This document shows, one piece after another, positions 11,071 through 23,377 of a DNA stretch of 64,000 bases. The translations under genes and the position numbers were made by a program. The stretch's first letter is position 1, and every line of letters starts with the position of its first letter. The DNA comes from Aquatica leii (lineage: Eukaryota > Arthropoda > Insecta > Coleoptera > Lampyridae). A model generated the notes under the pieces. It was not told where the DNA came from. It worked only from the letters and a program-made list of their open reading frames with translations, and made no database searches. Where the stretch lies: the NCBI GenBank assembly GCA_035610365.1, contig CM069434.1:105202806-105266805 (forward strand). The letters run 5' to 3'.

Positions 11071-12198
11071 ATGTCTAAAGCAGCAAGCTGTGCAAAATGT
11101 AATGCGGACTTAGTTAAAAGTGATAAAATTGTTTGTTGTGCAGGGGTTTGTGATAGGATGTATCACTACAAATGTGGTAACATTACTACCGACGAATACG
11201 GTCTATTGATGGCTAAACGTAATTTTGGTTGGTTTTGTGAACACTGTGTAGATAGAAAAAGTTACATGGCAATTATCTTGGATGGTATGAAAGCATTAAA
11301 ACAACTGAAGGATGGTGTCCATAAGCAGAATGAAAAGATTGATAATGTTAATCAACAACTCATAGTAAATCAAGATAAAATAAAAAGTGACATAACTGAA
11401 ATAATTGAAGAACGGTCACAACCAACATATGCCGATAAATTGAAATTAAAGAAACATGAACCAGCTATAATAATAAAACCGAAAAACGTAGAACAGAAAA
11501 GTGTGGATACAAAGAATGACATTAAGAAATGTATTGACCCTACGGATATGAATATAACCGGAATACGACCGGTAAGTAATGGTGGTATACTTATTGAATG
11601 TAAAAATAAGGATGATGTATGTAAGTTAAAAGAGAAAGCGGAAACTAAGATGGGAGAATCCTACAAAATACAATTGCCAAAGAAAAAGTTGCCAAGAATA
11701 AAAATAGTTGGATTGTCGGAAAATTTGCCACCGGAAATAATCGAGGAAAAAATTAAAATGCAGAACAGTCATATAAATTCAGAGAAATCGTCTTTAAAGA
11801 TTGTACACACAAAAGAAGGTAGAAATCGGAAAAGTTATATAGCTTATGCGGAAGTAAATGCATACACGTATCGGGCTATAATGAAAGAAGAAAAGATAAA
11901 CGTAGGTTGGGATAGATGCATAGTATATGATGCTATTGAAATTAGAAGATGCTATCGATGTAATGGATTTAACCATAAAGCCTCGGAGTGTAAAGCTTGT
12001 CCAAAATGTGCTGGCTCACATGGGTTGCAAGAATGTACTGTTGATGGAGAAGAAAATCACAAATGTTCGAATTGTATTCAAATGGCCGAAAAATTAAAAA
12101 TGAAACTGGACATTAACCATCCTGTCTGGAGTCAAGAATGTGCAGTATTTAAACGAAAAATGGAAATGGAAAGAAAGAAGATTGATTTTTTAGAATAA
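11071..12198 (+). CDS. LINE ORF1 protein with PHD finger and zinc knuckles (375 aa, intact)
   Basis: Nucleic-acid-binding ORF1 protein of the LINE, expected to coat its RNA. Residues ~7-60 form a PHD-type finger (CAKC…CC…YHYKCGN…WFCEHC). A charged helical region follows (~70-125, with KQLKDGVHKQNEKIDNVNQQ), then an RRM-like stretch around residues 205-280 (LPRIKIVGLSENLPPEIIEE) and Cys/His knuckles near 292-340 (RCYRCNGFNHKASECKACPK). The reading frame is intact with an ATG at 11071. PHD plus CCHC is a known ORF1 layout in CR1-like elements. Confidence 0.85.
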   Translation: MSKAASCAKCNADLVKSDKIVCCAGVCDRMYHYKCGNITTDEYGLLMAKRNFGWFCEHCVDRKSYMAIILDGMKALKQLKDGVHKQNEKIDNVNQQLIVNQDKIKSDITEIIEERSQPTYADKLKLKKHEPAIIIKPKNVEQKSVDTKNDIKKCIDPTDMNITGIRPVSNGGILIECKNKDDVCKLKEKAETKMGESYKIQLPKKKLPRIKIVGLSENLPPEIIEEKIKMQNSHINSEKSSLKIVHTKEGRNRKSYIAYAEVNAYTYRAIMKEEKINVGWDRCIVYDAIEIRRCYRCNGFNHKASECKACPKCAGSHGLQECTVDGEENHKCSNCIQMAEKLKMKLDINHPVWSQECAVFKRKMEMERKKIDFLE

Positions 12199-14972
12199 GT
12201 AAACAAGGTGCAAACATATTATATTTGAATGCACAAAGCATGCTAAAACATTTCCAAGAACTAGAAATCTTAATTCAAGATAGGAAACCAAGTTTGTTGT
12301 TATTAAGTGAAACTCGTGTAACTGAAGACATACAAGACTGTGAAATTAATTTTTCAGAATATGTATTAATTCGGTGTAATTCACAAACGAGAAGAACTGG
12401 AGGGGTTGTAATAGTTATAAGCAAAAAAATCCGATATACTGTAATCTCTAATTTTGCATTAGAAAATAACTATTGGTTAATATGTATCAAAATAATAGGA
12501 GGATTTCAAACAGGATACTATACAGTACTGTATCACTCGCCAAGTGCAAGTAATGCTACTTTTATAGAACATTTTGAAAAGTGGTGTGAAGATACAATTC
12601 CATATAACAGTCGACATATAATTATAGGGGATTTTAACATAGATGTATCCAAACAAAGTTTTTATGGGTCGAAATTAATACAAGTTATTAGAAGCTTAGG
12701 GATGAAACAAATTGTAGACGAATTTACGCGTACAACAGAAAATAGCCGTACAATAGTTGACCTAGTAATTACAAATGTAAATGAATTAAGATCTGTTGTA
12801 TTAAATGAACCAAAAATAACTGACCATGATATAATAGAAATAAATTTAGGTATATTGCATAATAAGATGGATTACAAAATAAAAACAATAAATTGCTATA
12901 AAAAATATTCAAAACAAAACCTACTTAATGTACTGAGCCATCACAATTGGAATATGCAAAATCGACAGATGGATCAAATAGCAAATGACATAGTTCAAAC
13001 GCTTTGTTATGCAGTAAATGACCTAATTATAAAGAAAACTATAAAAACACGAACGAATAACACTTGGTTTACAATGGACTTACGTAATCTCCAAAACGAA
13101 AGGGACAGGCTTTATAAAATTGCTAAATTAACGGGAAATGAAAATGACTGGATGCTTTACAAAAACACAAGAAATAATTTTAGTAACAAAATTAGGATAA
13201 GCAAAAATAAATATTACGTAAATAAAATACAGCAAAATAGCGGACAACCTCAAAATATGTGGAGAATCATTAAACATTTAATCAATGGAAAAAATGAACC
13301 AAAAATATAATATTTGACGAAGTAGAAATTGATAACTTAGAAGAAATATCAAATAAATTTAACGAATATTTTGTAAGCAGCATTATGCAAATAAATAATA
13401 GTATAATCCAGCCCCCAGCAAACTTCAAAGAGGCCCCAATATTAAAACCAATCATTAATTTCAAATTTAAGCAAATTAATTTATCGGATCTAAAGAAAAT
13501 CATAAGTAATATTAAGAGAAAAGGAGGAACGGATCACATTACAAAACAAGTTATTACAGATGCATTGCCAGAAATTGGTAATGCAATGGTAGACCTAATA
13601 AACAAATCTTTAATAACTGGAAAATTTCCTAATTGTTGGAAGCAATCCAAAGTCATACCAACGCCTAAAATTAAAAATACAAAAAGATGCGAAGAATTTC
13701 GACCTATCAATATATTACCAGTGTACGAACAAATACTAGAATCAGTTGTTAAGGAACAATTACAGTGCTTTCTGGAACAAAATAATATAATTAGTGAAAA
13801 TCAATCGGGTTTTCGAAGTAAACACTCGTGTGAAACAGCATTAAATCTCGTGCTAACAAAATGGAAATCCGAAATCGACGAAGGTAATAGTGTAGTAGCA
13901 GTGTTTTTAGACTATAAAAGATCCTTTGAAAGTATCGACAAAGAGAGACTTTTAATTAAATTTTACGAATATTGAATAAGAAGCGCCGAACTTAATGGAA
14001 TCTCGTACTCAGACCACTACGTACCAAAATTTCGAATCTATTCAAATTCAGAATAATTTAGGTGTACCTCAAGGATCAGTCTTAGGCCCATTGCTTTTCT
14101 TAATTTATATTAATGATTTAGAACTTAACCTTAAGTGCTGTAATATTAATTTGTTTGCGGACGATACCCTGGTATCAATTACTGATAAAAATGTACATTC
14201 AGCTATTATAAAGCTAAACTCAGAATTAGAAATTATTGCAAATTGGTTACAAACAAACAAATTAAAATTAAATGTGCTGAAAAGTAAGACAATGGTAATA
14301 TCAAATATTAATATTGACACAACAAAAATAAAAATTGAAAATATAGAATTAGAACAGGTTGAACAAATTAAATATTTAGGAATTGTGATTGATCAGAATC
14401 TAAATTTTAGAAGCCACGTAAATTATGTAATAAAAAAAGTAGCAAATAAGATTAGCCTATTAGGAAGAATATCTAATAAATTGACGATTAATGCAAGAAT
14501 TACTGTTTATAAAACAATTATTGCACCATATTTTGATTTTTGCAGTAGTATATTTTTAATGTGTTACCAAGTCGATATAAAACGGTTACAGAAACAACAA
14601 AATAGAGCTATGCGGATTATATTACATTGTTCAAAATATAGCAAAATCACAGTAATGTTAGATTGTTTACAATGGTTAAGTGTGAAACAGCGGATATATT
14701 TCAATTCATTAATGTTGGTATACAAAATAATTAATGATTTGCTTCCAAACTACATGTCAAAATTAGTGATACGTAATTATGAAATACATTCATATAACAC
14801 GAGAAGTCGATGTGATTTCAGATTGCCAAAATTTTCAAAATCAAAGTCACAAAATTCTCTTATGTACAAAGGTCTGAAATTATATAATGACTTACCAGAT
14901 GAAATTAAGCACGAGCAAAATATTTATAAATTTAAAAAAGGTCTGAGTGATTATGTTAAGAATAAATTTTAA
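12199..14972 (+). pseudogene. LINE ORF2: APE endonuclease and reverse transcriptase, two frameshifts
   Basis: Begins immediately after the ORF1 stop. The frame enters the endonuclease at NILYLNAQSMLKHF with no clear ATG, so coupled translation is possible. Endonuclease motifs: LLLLSETRV and IIIGDFNIDVS. Reverse transcriptase: EFRPINILPVYEQILE, ENQSGFRSKHSCETAL, LGVPQGSVLGPLLF and NLFADDTLVS (catalytic FADD). The C-terminal domain LQWLSVKQRIYFNSLMLVYK … YNDLPDEI is typical of CR1/L2. A frameshift lies near 13305; another at 13975 accompanies loss of about eight codons. No RNase H. Confidence 0.85.
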
Positions 14973-15040
14973 GCAAAAATTAGTATTAATAGAAATATGT
15001 TACGATTTATGTTAAATTAGTATATCTTTACTAAATAAAC

Positions 15041-15078
<38 letters not shown>
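15041..15078 (+). repeat. (ACTT)n 3' tail of the LINE
   Basis: About 9.5 tandem copies of ACTT directly follow the AATAAAC end of the LINE. Short tandem 3' repeats in place of poly(A) are typical of CR1/L2-like elements. Confidence 0.85.
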
Positions 15079-15639
15079 GATTGTTCACACATATATTAGC
15101 TAATGTCATACCGTAATCGTCCTCTAAAATTACTGAAGACGTAAGAAGAAAATAGATATATGATGATAATACACGTAAATTGCTCTCAAGTCAAACAATG
15201 ATATTTATACACCGAATGCGTCAAGCTTCCAAATGACTTTCATTATTAATATTGCAGGTGTGTCGTCAAGTTTAATCGTCTATCTTAGAAATATTTTATC
15301 GGTTTGACCCCAAATTCATTCTTGAAATTGGTGTTATTAACCCAATTCGCTATGATAATTACGAGAAAAGCAAATCGCGTCGCAAAAATAGAAGTTAATT
15401 CTTACCCCAGCAAAACTCTCACAAGTAACACATACGAAACAAAATTAATGTATCCGTTTATAACGTGAATGGTATACGATACTTAAAATTGGAGATCTCG
15501 CTAAGCGCAAAGTTAAGTTTTACGTACTGTCTCTCTTAACGTTGAAAACGGAAATGCCCTTTTGATATTTTTCCATATGTCAAAGTAACAGTTAATGTTC
15601 TGGTTGCCTGAGATTAATAAAAAATAACAAAGTAAATCC
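15079..15639. other. No gene recognised
   Basis: AT-rich with no credible ORF. At 15618-15655 it contains a ~38-bp segment (AATAAAAAATAACAAAGT…) that recurs at 28023-28060, probably part of the leader of a retroelement. Confidence 0.4.
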
Positions 15640-16540
15640 CGTGACTCAAAAAAAATGTTTATCTCGCTTTTCCAGTTATACAGACGATGATGTCGAAACG
15701 TTTATAAATAAAATCGCGATTTATAAAGAATGCTTTGATATTTCAGACGCAAATGCTTTACGTGGACTGCCTATGTTGTTAGCTAAATTAGGGGAAACTT
15801 TGTGACAACAAACTAAAGATTTGATTAATACGTGGGAAAGGCGTTGGCTGCATTGCGTCATTCTTTCGGTGTAAATAAACCTCCATAAAGAATATACCGA
15901 TGTATCTGTAAGTAGGCTAGAGCACTTTTTTCGCATCTACACCCAGTACCTTTGCTGCACGAAAACTACAAAATCGACATGTTTTATAGTTTACTAAATC
16001 GAAAAATTTGCAATCGGTTATCATGTGATAAAGTCACATTTTTCGATAAATTAATAGAACGCGTTAGATGAAACAAAGAAGTATTTGTTAAAAAATCGTG
16101 CAAACAAACTTTGCACCACAATTCAAAACCAAGAAGCAGATGTAACTATTGAATAAATTTTAGTCATGTACAGTACTGCAAAAAATTAAATAAAGTACAG
16201 AGGTAGAAATCCGAAAGCATCAAAGAATTAGATAATAAAATAAATCTAAAACAATCTAATCCTGATAGTTTTGCTTCTCCAGTAACTTTAAGATGTTTTG
16301 GACGTGGCACTTCTGGATTTATAAGTCGATATTATGGTGACTAAAATTGATAAAACAAGTTAAAAGCCTCTTTATATGTAAACGCACAAAGATTGAAAGA
16401 TCTAGCGTACGTCGAAACCGGTGCAAACTGCACTATTGCCGTTTAATAGAGCAACACGTTCCTTGCACTGCCGGAAATCCTGAAGTTACTCTAGAGAATG
16501 GTAAACTATTGCACATACCTTTAGGTCCAATATCATGATT
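15640..16540 (+). pseudogene. LTR-retrotransposon gag and protease remnant
   Basis: Gag is recognisable as DDVETFINKIAIYKECFDIS, ANALRGLPMLLAKLGETL, then FYSLLNRKICNRLSCDKV and FFDKLIERVR. A degraded zinc knuckle (RCFGRGTSGFISRYYGD) comes near 16290, and a protease-like ETGANCTIA near 16420 in which the usual DTGA Asp is Glu. At least four stops or frameshifts. No pol downstream: the pogo element begins within the next kilobase. Confidence 0.7.
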
Positions 16541-17306
16541 GAAAATTATAGTATACCTATGTTACGTGCATAAATTTCAAAATGTACTACTTGTATATTC
16601 ATTACACTGAAGTTAAATTTCTGCCTTTGACGCCCTCTAGCAAGTTTCGTTTTTATTTCACTTCCTGTCAAGACGTTAAACCGCCCATTACTCAATATCG
16701 TGCTTGCGATGTCTAAATTAATTTTCTAACATCATCGGCGTGTGGTGAAGCTATTATATAAAACGACAACGCATTTCTAATAGTTTATTCATAAGTGCTC
16801 AAAAAATCGCCCCGGTTCCTTATATCGCCTAGTCCTATCTATAGACTATTATGTGCGTTACAGCAAATTTATTCAGTAAAATTGACGTCATGTGATCTAA
16901 AAACACGCGGCGCTAGTCGCCAGTATTCTTAGAGTGGCAACAGTGCTCATAGTGCTTCTGAAAAATTTGACATTGTAGGTAAGTTATTTTTGCAACCATT
17001 AAAATCTGAGAACATCCACGTAAGGCAATTCCAAATATATTTTTTTATGTAAAATATTGAAAATACATTGAATGGGGTTCCTAAATGTGTAATTATTTTT
17101 GAAAAACTAGGTTGGGAAAGTTTATCGCGAAGGCATTAGTTTTTATTGATGTGTGTTCTTAATACCGCCTACGTACCTGATCCTAATATCGCACATAGGC
17201 CATATTAGGAACATGAGATCTTACACTTTTTCTTTTATGTTCTCTTCTAGAATTCTTTAGAAGTCTATTAAATTGTTGTTTTTTTGTTATAGATCCTGTT
17301 ATAAGA
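16541..17306 (+). other. 5' region of the pogo-like element with a probable 5'UTR intron
   Basis: A consensus donor at 16979/16980 (TTGTAG|GTAAGT) and an acceptor at 17292 (TTTTGTTATAG) could splice a leader exon to the transposase start at 17307. A motif close to TTCCTWATATNGCCTA occurs at 16817 and 17180 (direct) and near 17196-17212 (inverted), possibly subterminal binding sites. No ORF. Confidence 0.4.
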
Positions 17307-18853
17307 TGTCGGTGAAGGAGAAAAGAAGACAAACTTGGAACACATCAAGTCTTAAGGGTGCATGTATTGCTGTTCAAAATAAAAAAATGGGAACGTTCAA
17401 AGCGTCAAAAACTTTTGGAGTGCCCAGATCTACAATTCGAAACTATATTAAAAAAATGAATAACAAGGAAAATGAAGAGGAAGCGACAATCAAAAGAAAA
17501 CAACTGGGAAGGAAACCTGTACTGACCTCTAAATTAGAAAAGGAACTAGTCGAATATTGTATGGAAATGGAGAGAAATTTTTTTGGTTTAACTAGAAATG
17601 ACGTAAAGCAGATGGCCTTCCAACTTGCTTTAAAGAACAATCTTCCACATCTCTTATTTGCACGAAAGGAAAATGCAGAAAGAGGAAAGCTTAATACTAT
17701 TGTCACCTGCATGTCTGCTGCTGGCCAGTACGTGCCCCCCCTGATAGTTTTTCCTAGGAAGAAGCAAGACATAAAACTAATGAAGGGAGCTCCTCCAGGA
17801 GCTATTTTATGGTTTCACTTTTCAGGATGGATCCAGAGTGATTTGTTTACAAAGTGGATGAAGCATTTTACTTTTTGTGTCAAACCTACACCAGAAGACC
17901 CTGTTGTACTGATCCTTGATTGTCATTACTCGCACACAAGGAACTTGGATGTAAAAAACTTTGCCAGACAAAATCACGTCATAATGGTATGCCTATCACC
18001 TCACAGCACGCATAGAATGCAGCCATTAGATGTTGCTTTAATGAAACCATTTAAAACATTCTATAATCAAGAAATCGAAAAATGACTTTCTAGTAATGAG
18101 GGGCGAATTGTGACCCAGTATGAAATCGCCGAATTGATGGGTAAAGCGTACATTAGAGCAGCAACCATGAGTAATGCTGTTAGTGGTTTTTGTGCCTCTG
18201 GTATCTGCCCCTTTAATGACTCAATATTTACCGAGGCAGATTTTATTGATGAACGCAACTGAAGTACCTGAAACCAGAGTTGATCCATCAAATAATGATA
18301 GCCAATCCCAAGTTGATAATCAGACTAATCCTCTATTCCAGTTGAACTCCCCATCCGCTTTCTCTCCACTCCACTCTTTTGTCTCGCCGAAGAATATAAA
18401 AGCAATTCAAAAAGTGCAACCACCGTCTCGCAAACGAAAGGGTGGAAAGAGCGTGGTGTTGACTAGCTCGCCTTATAAGAAGGAACTTGAAGACTTTTAT
18501 AATGCTAAAAGTCAGAAAAATTCTACTCAGGCCTCAACCAGTGGAACTGCACCAAAACCAAAGTCAATTAATCCTACAAAGAAAAAAATTGTAGGATGTA
18601 AACGAAAAATTGCAAGTTCAACTGACAGTGAGGATTCTGATGAATCTCCACTGGTGATGATCTAGATGAGGATCCCAACGATCCCTCCTCCATGGGCGCT
18701 ACCTGTACTTTTTGTCAAAAGAATTATTCAGATGATTTCAGTGGACAGGATTGGCTTCAGTGCAATTCGTGCTTCAACTGGAATCACAAATTGTGTGATG
18801 CAGCAAGTGGCGAGCGCAAAAATTCCAAATGCTCGTATTGTCTAAACAACTGA
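17307..18853 (+). pseudogene. Pogo/Tigger-like (CENP-B/jerky) transposase with C-terminal PHD finger, deleted
   Basis: The start chosen is the ATG at 17307 (MSVKEKRRQTWN). The N-terminus is a psq-type helix-turn-helix (KKMGTFKASKTFGVPRSTIRN), followed by ALKNNLPH. There the sequence jumps to ENAERGKLNTIVTCMSAAGQ: an in-frame deletion removed the CENP-B DNA-binding region and the first catalytic Asp. Later DDE_1 motifs remain (VVLILDCHYSHTRNLD, THRMQPLDVALM). A stop at 18083-18085 and frameshifts near 18260 and 18660 follow. The C-terminus is a PHD-like finger (CTFCQKN…WLQCNSCFNWNHKLCD…CSYC) ending at 18853. Non-functional. Confidence 0.85.
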
Positions 18854-21341
18854 ATATGTTTCTCATTGTTTAATAAAAGTTTCATTTTTCCAAAAATTCC
18901 AGAATCCTTGCCTCCAGAATCCATTTTCCAAAATTCTTGTTCTTACTTTCGCCTGATATCGACAAAATATCTTAATGGAAATATTATAATCAGGAAGGCC
19001 TACCTTATATCTAAAAAGAAAGCTTCGAAAAGAAATTTTCTCCGATGTACTGTTACTTACGAATCAATAGACTGCGATATCTCCTTTAATTCAATGTGTG
19101 CAACAGCATTCGATACCCGGGTTTTTATTTTTAATTCCCTTTAGCATTAATTAATAGTGTTGTAGATTTTTGCTTTCGTAAGTCATTGTGCTGGCACGAT
19201 TTGCTCTGTTCATTAATGTTCCAGATCGTCATCATGTCATTATCAATTTAATTTTCTTCGCTATAAACATCCTATCTGTAATTTAAGCTTATATATTATG
19301 TGTTGCCGTTACTTCCTGCGTTTATATAATCTTCGTTAAATAATTTACAATAAATTTTTGTGCTCGTTGTTAGTAATCGACGATATTTAAATTAAAGTTG
19401 TTATACATATTTACCTCTTTTTTTTTGATCCGTTGAGGATTATGAACCTGATTTTGTTGCCAGTTTGGACCTTCTGTCTTGATCGAAACGAAGTTTTTAC
19501 TTAGTAAGACCTGGCGCCCATTAAATTCTATTTACTTGAACCTCCCGTATCTCCGATTAGTGTGAGTTCGCCGAGCAGCGTTCGTAACACCTATAAGCTT
19601 TGTAGCACCTACTACATTTATTGCCATACTCGACCATACATCAAGTAAAAGGCTTTTAAGTGTACATTGTATCGTCTCTACAATCCATCATCCTTATTAA
19701 TATAAACCAAATGAAATGTGTTACGTGTAAAAGCTGCAACGATGGAACTTGTCTGAAATAAAGTAACATAAACAAAGTTTTGCCGGTGCTCAGTGAAGAC
19801 GGGGCGGTTATATTCAAAATTTCGTGACAGTCTGGATAACTCAAAAGAAAACACAATCAAAAGTCAAAAATCAAAGGGCGTCTGAAAGGAGTAAAACTCA
19901 AAAACAAGAGGTCATTTGCCAACCACAAGTCCGCTTCAAATGGATATACTCAAATGGAACTTACCTTAAAAGTGTATTACAAGAACATCTGTAATAATCT
20001 AAAATTCACATAGGCAAAGACCGACTGAATAAAAGCTTTGTTACATTTAACAATTTAACATGAATTTCGTAATTGTATAAAATAAAACAAACTTTGAAAT
20101 CTTAAAATTATGGTACGCAAATAATAGATTTTTTCTTGCTTAACGTCGATAAAACACTTTAAACGTTGGATAGAAATCGTCTTTTGTTTTTGTTGTTTAA
20201 TAATAATAATTAAAATTATCATAAATGAACACCATAAATTGTTTGGCGTATGAACGAAAGATTCGGTAACTATCAGTAAATTTTCATAATAATTAATTTC
20301 AAAGCTTTTCAATCACTGAACTCGCGAATAAATAGCTTAATCGGTAATCAATAAATACCTTAAAATTTTGTTCGTAGACAAAATTCTGGTTAGCTTTAAG
20401 CCAGTTGACGTCGGCAGGTACTTCCATAGGGAACCACAACCGTTTCAAAAGTTACCGTCGGAAGATTTTCAGTAAGCCGCCACCAAGGCAAAAATTGAAT
20501 TGTGAACACAAACTTACGCACAAACCCACAATACGATAATACAAAACTAAAACCGGAATCCAGTGAAATTCAATAAATCGTAACTGCTTTACGAAATTGG
20601 AAAGTTTTTCCCACTTGAACTAACTTTTTACTATTCTGTTGTTAATGACTTCTGCGGTACTTCGTCATCTAAAAGAGGTGAATTTACCACCCAACTCACT
20701 ACACTCCGTTACTTAGGGCATTTCGAACGACTGTCAACCAACGTAACTGCCTCCCAAACCAAAAATCACCTATATTTATCAATTTAATCCGCCACCACTT
20801 CCATAAAGGTTGTGTACGAAAACTTTGTAAAAGAAAACCGTAAAACAAAAAACGTGGAAAAAAGATGCAGACAGAATTAATTACGACGCAAAAGTAGAGT
20901 TCAAAAACGGCCTTTCTCACTGCGAGAAATGCCAAATCAACAAAAATATTTAAAGATTTAATTACGGTTGTAAAGATTATTAAATTAAATAAAATATATG
21001 TAATTACCATAATATATCAAAAGGGAAACATAAATTACAACTGGAATTTTGACAAGACAAAGAAAATACGAAATCAACGTAACTACAGAATACGGATGTT
21101 TAATCAGCGTAATAATTTAAAAAAATTTATTAACAACTTGGATTGACAAAGATGAATTTGAAAACTTAAAATAACGTGAAGTTAATCAAACAATTTTAAA
21201 GTACCTGAAACGAATAAAATCAACTCAATTACCCGGTTTTTTCACGAAAAAAATCGCAAAAACTCAAACGACGGTTGCAAATGGGCTTTTGCTGATAGAT
21301 TCTAAATTCATAAATTTTACACAAAATTAAATAAAGAAAAG
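18854..21341. other. 2.5 kb without a recognisable gene
   Basis: AT-rich with only short random ORFs. The first few hundred bases are presumably the pogo element's 3' end. The part nearest 21340 may be the eroded leader/gag region of the gypsy pol that follows. I see no TIR, LTR pair or conserved motif. Confidence 0.4.
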
Positions 21342-23377
21342 GTGCACATGAATTCAATTGAAATTACTGTACGTGCAAATAAAGCGCCACGATTGCCCGA
21401 CGATGAAAGATCAAAGTTACAAGATTTATTGTGCAAACATCAGGAAGTATTTACTAAACATGAAGAAGCTGAACATGTTATCAAACTTACGAATGATGTA
21501 CCAATAGCATACTTTCTTGTAGACTGTCTCCAATGAAATCGAAAATTGTTAAAGAAGTGAATAAACTTTTAGAAATTGGTAGTACCTTAAGAAATGGATC
21601 AGTTAGGTTGTGCGTAAATTATCGGACGCCAAAACAAAGTAAGCGTTTCGGATGAGTATCCCATGCCGAGAATTGATTTGTTGCAGTTTATTGCACCTAA
21701 GTTCTTTATGTCAATCCTAGATATTAAGCCTGGATATCATCAAATTACCGTCAAACCTGAAGACCTTAATAAAACTAGTTTCATTACTGATTTTGGAATT
21801 TATCGTTTCATTAGCATGCCGTTTGGACATAAGAACGCGCCTGTTACTTTTGAACATTGGATTGACCAGTTTTGGACGTGACTAGATAATGTAATTGTAT
21901 TAGTTTATTTAGATGATTTGATTGTTATATCCAAAACTTTTGAAGAACATAAAACTTAGAAGGTGTTTTTGAACATCTCGTATTGTTTAAACTGTGCGCC
22001 AACCGTTACAAGTCTACCTTCGTTTTTACGCGTGTTAAATATCTCCAGATAGTGAATTGGAAGATGTTCATCTTGTCATACCCAAATATCGAGTTCCTGA
22101 GATATTACTACAGTACCATGATGTGGTTAGCGCAAGGCATTATGGTGTAGACAAGACCATAGCAAAAATCAGTGCAAAATACCATTGGACTACACCGAGG
22201 CGTGATGTTACAGCACATATAAGAAAGTGTATCGATTGTCAACGATTTAAACCTAATAATATAAAACCTGCAGGTCTTTATCAAACCCCTGTTCTTTGCA
22301 GAGATTGAAACGTTAGCCATGGATTTAGTTGAACCGCTTCCATCTACTAATTCTGACAAACGTTGGGTGTTTGCTGTCAAAGACAATTCAAGAAAATACA
22401 TAGAACTGTTTCCGCTTAAGCATTCTATAGCTTTAAGATTATAAACGACTTTCGGCTTAGACCGCGTCGTAGTAAAACACCCAGACTTAGGCTTGGTCAT
22501 AGTCTCTTCTTGAGAGCCAAAACAAGAAGTAGAACTTGGCCTTTGCCGTATTGTCGTTCGTGAACCCAAACAAACTGACGTTTCGCAAGACATTGCAGCT
22601 TGCATCTTCAGAGTGGTAAATGTCTGGGTGTTTTACTACGACGCGGTCTAAGCCGAAAGTCGCTTATAATCGTAAATATAACAACCGCGAAAGCTTAAGA
22701 TTTTACATTCTATAGCTATTAATCGATGAGATTTTCCTACGCTACTGTACACCGAAAATGATTATTAGTAATAATGGAGTTCAATTCGTGAGTGACATTA
22801 TGCAGAAGGATACTTAGTGTTTGGGAATCAATTTAATTCCATTCTCAAAACTAGAAGAACGCCGTAATAGAAACTTAAAAGTTCAATTGTCTATACTTGG
22901 CAAAAAAGACCATACAAAATGGTGTGAGATGCTGTCTTCTGTTAGGTTCGCCACGAATAGCGTTAAAAACGTATCTACTGAATGCACACCCGCAAATTTG
23001 AATTATGCTAAGAAAATCCGTGCGCCTTTGATGTATATTAAGATTCCGATGCGGTAGTGGACAATGAAAATTCAAAAAAGAAGATTACTCTTTACCTCTA
23101 AAATTTCGTGAGTGCGTTTGGTTGTCTTCGAAAAGCTAACATGATTTGTCAAAACACTAAGCAGGCGTGCGACGCAGAGAAGATGACTCTAGCACATGAT
23201 AAACTGTTAGTGGACGCTTTGAGCAGTACCAAACTTAAAGATACGTCTAAGTTTGCACCGCGACGCGAAGGAATTTACAGTATTAAACAAAAACGTTCGT
23301 TGACTACGTATGAGATAACTAGCGAAGATGAACCAAATGTGTTTGTTACAGATCCCGGAGATAGAATTAGAGTCTGA
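21342..23377 (+). pseudogene. Ty3/gypsy pol remnant (reverse transcriptase and integrase), internally deleted
   Basis: RT: LQDLLCKHQEVFTKHEEAEH, DEYPMPRIDLLQFIAP, FMSILDIKPGYHQITV, FISMPFGHKNAPVTFE and VYLDDLIVISKTF (YLDD palm). Near 22,040 the frame passes directly into the integrase zinc-binding part (VSARHYGVDKTIAKIS, IRKCIDCQRFKPNNIKPAGL), so the rest of RT and all of RNase H are deleted. The core follows (ETLAMDLVEPLPSTNSDKRW; IISNNGVQFVSDI; EERRNRNLKVQLSIL), then KFAPRREGIYSI near the C-terminus. A foldback element splits the core at 22,434-22,675. Stops and frameshifts throughout. Confidence 0.8.
22434..22675. mobile_element. Foldback MITE inside the gypsy integrase
   Basis: Perfect 41-bp inverted repeats at 22446-22486 and 22622-22662 (left arm starts CGACTTTCGGCTTAGACCGC), extendable outward with few mismatches to ~22434 and ~22675, enclose 135 bp of unrelated sequence. 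The integrase frame stops at its left edge and resumes beyond it. TTATAA flanks both arms, and CATTCTATAGCT is duplicated further out (near 22422 and 22700), so the true target duplication is ambiguous. Perfect arms imply a recent insertion into an already decayed element. Confidence 0.75.

Larger units (their letters stand above)
10870..15078 (+). mobile_element. CR1/L2-group non-LTR retrotransposon, near full length
   Basis: Order is 5' leader, ORF1 (11071-12198), ORF2 (12199-14972), short 3' UTR and a tandem (ACTT)n tail. ORF2 has endonuclease and reverse transcriptase but no RNase H, and the 3' end is a microsatellite rather than poly(A). Together these point to the CR1/L2/Rex/Daphne side of the LINE tree. 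Only two frameshift points in ORF2, so the copy is fairly young. Confidence 0.8.

Noticed and set aside
19513-19523. TGGCGCCCATT as an LTR primer-binding site
   Set aside because: No LTR end before it and no gag or leader after it; short match likely by chance.
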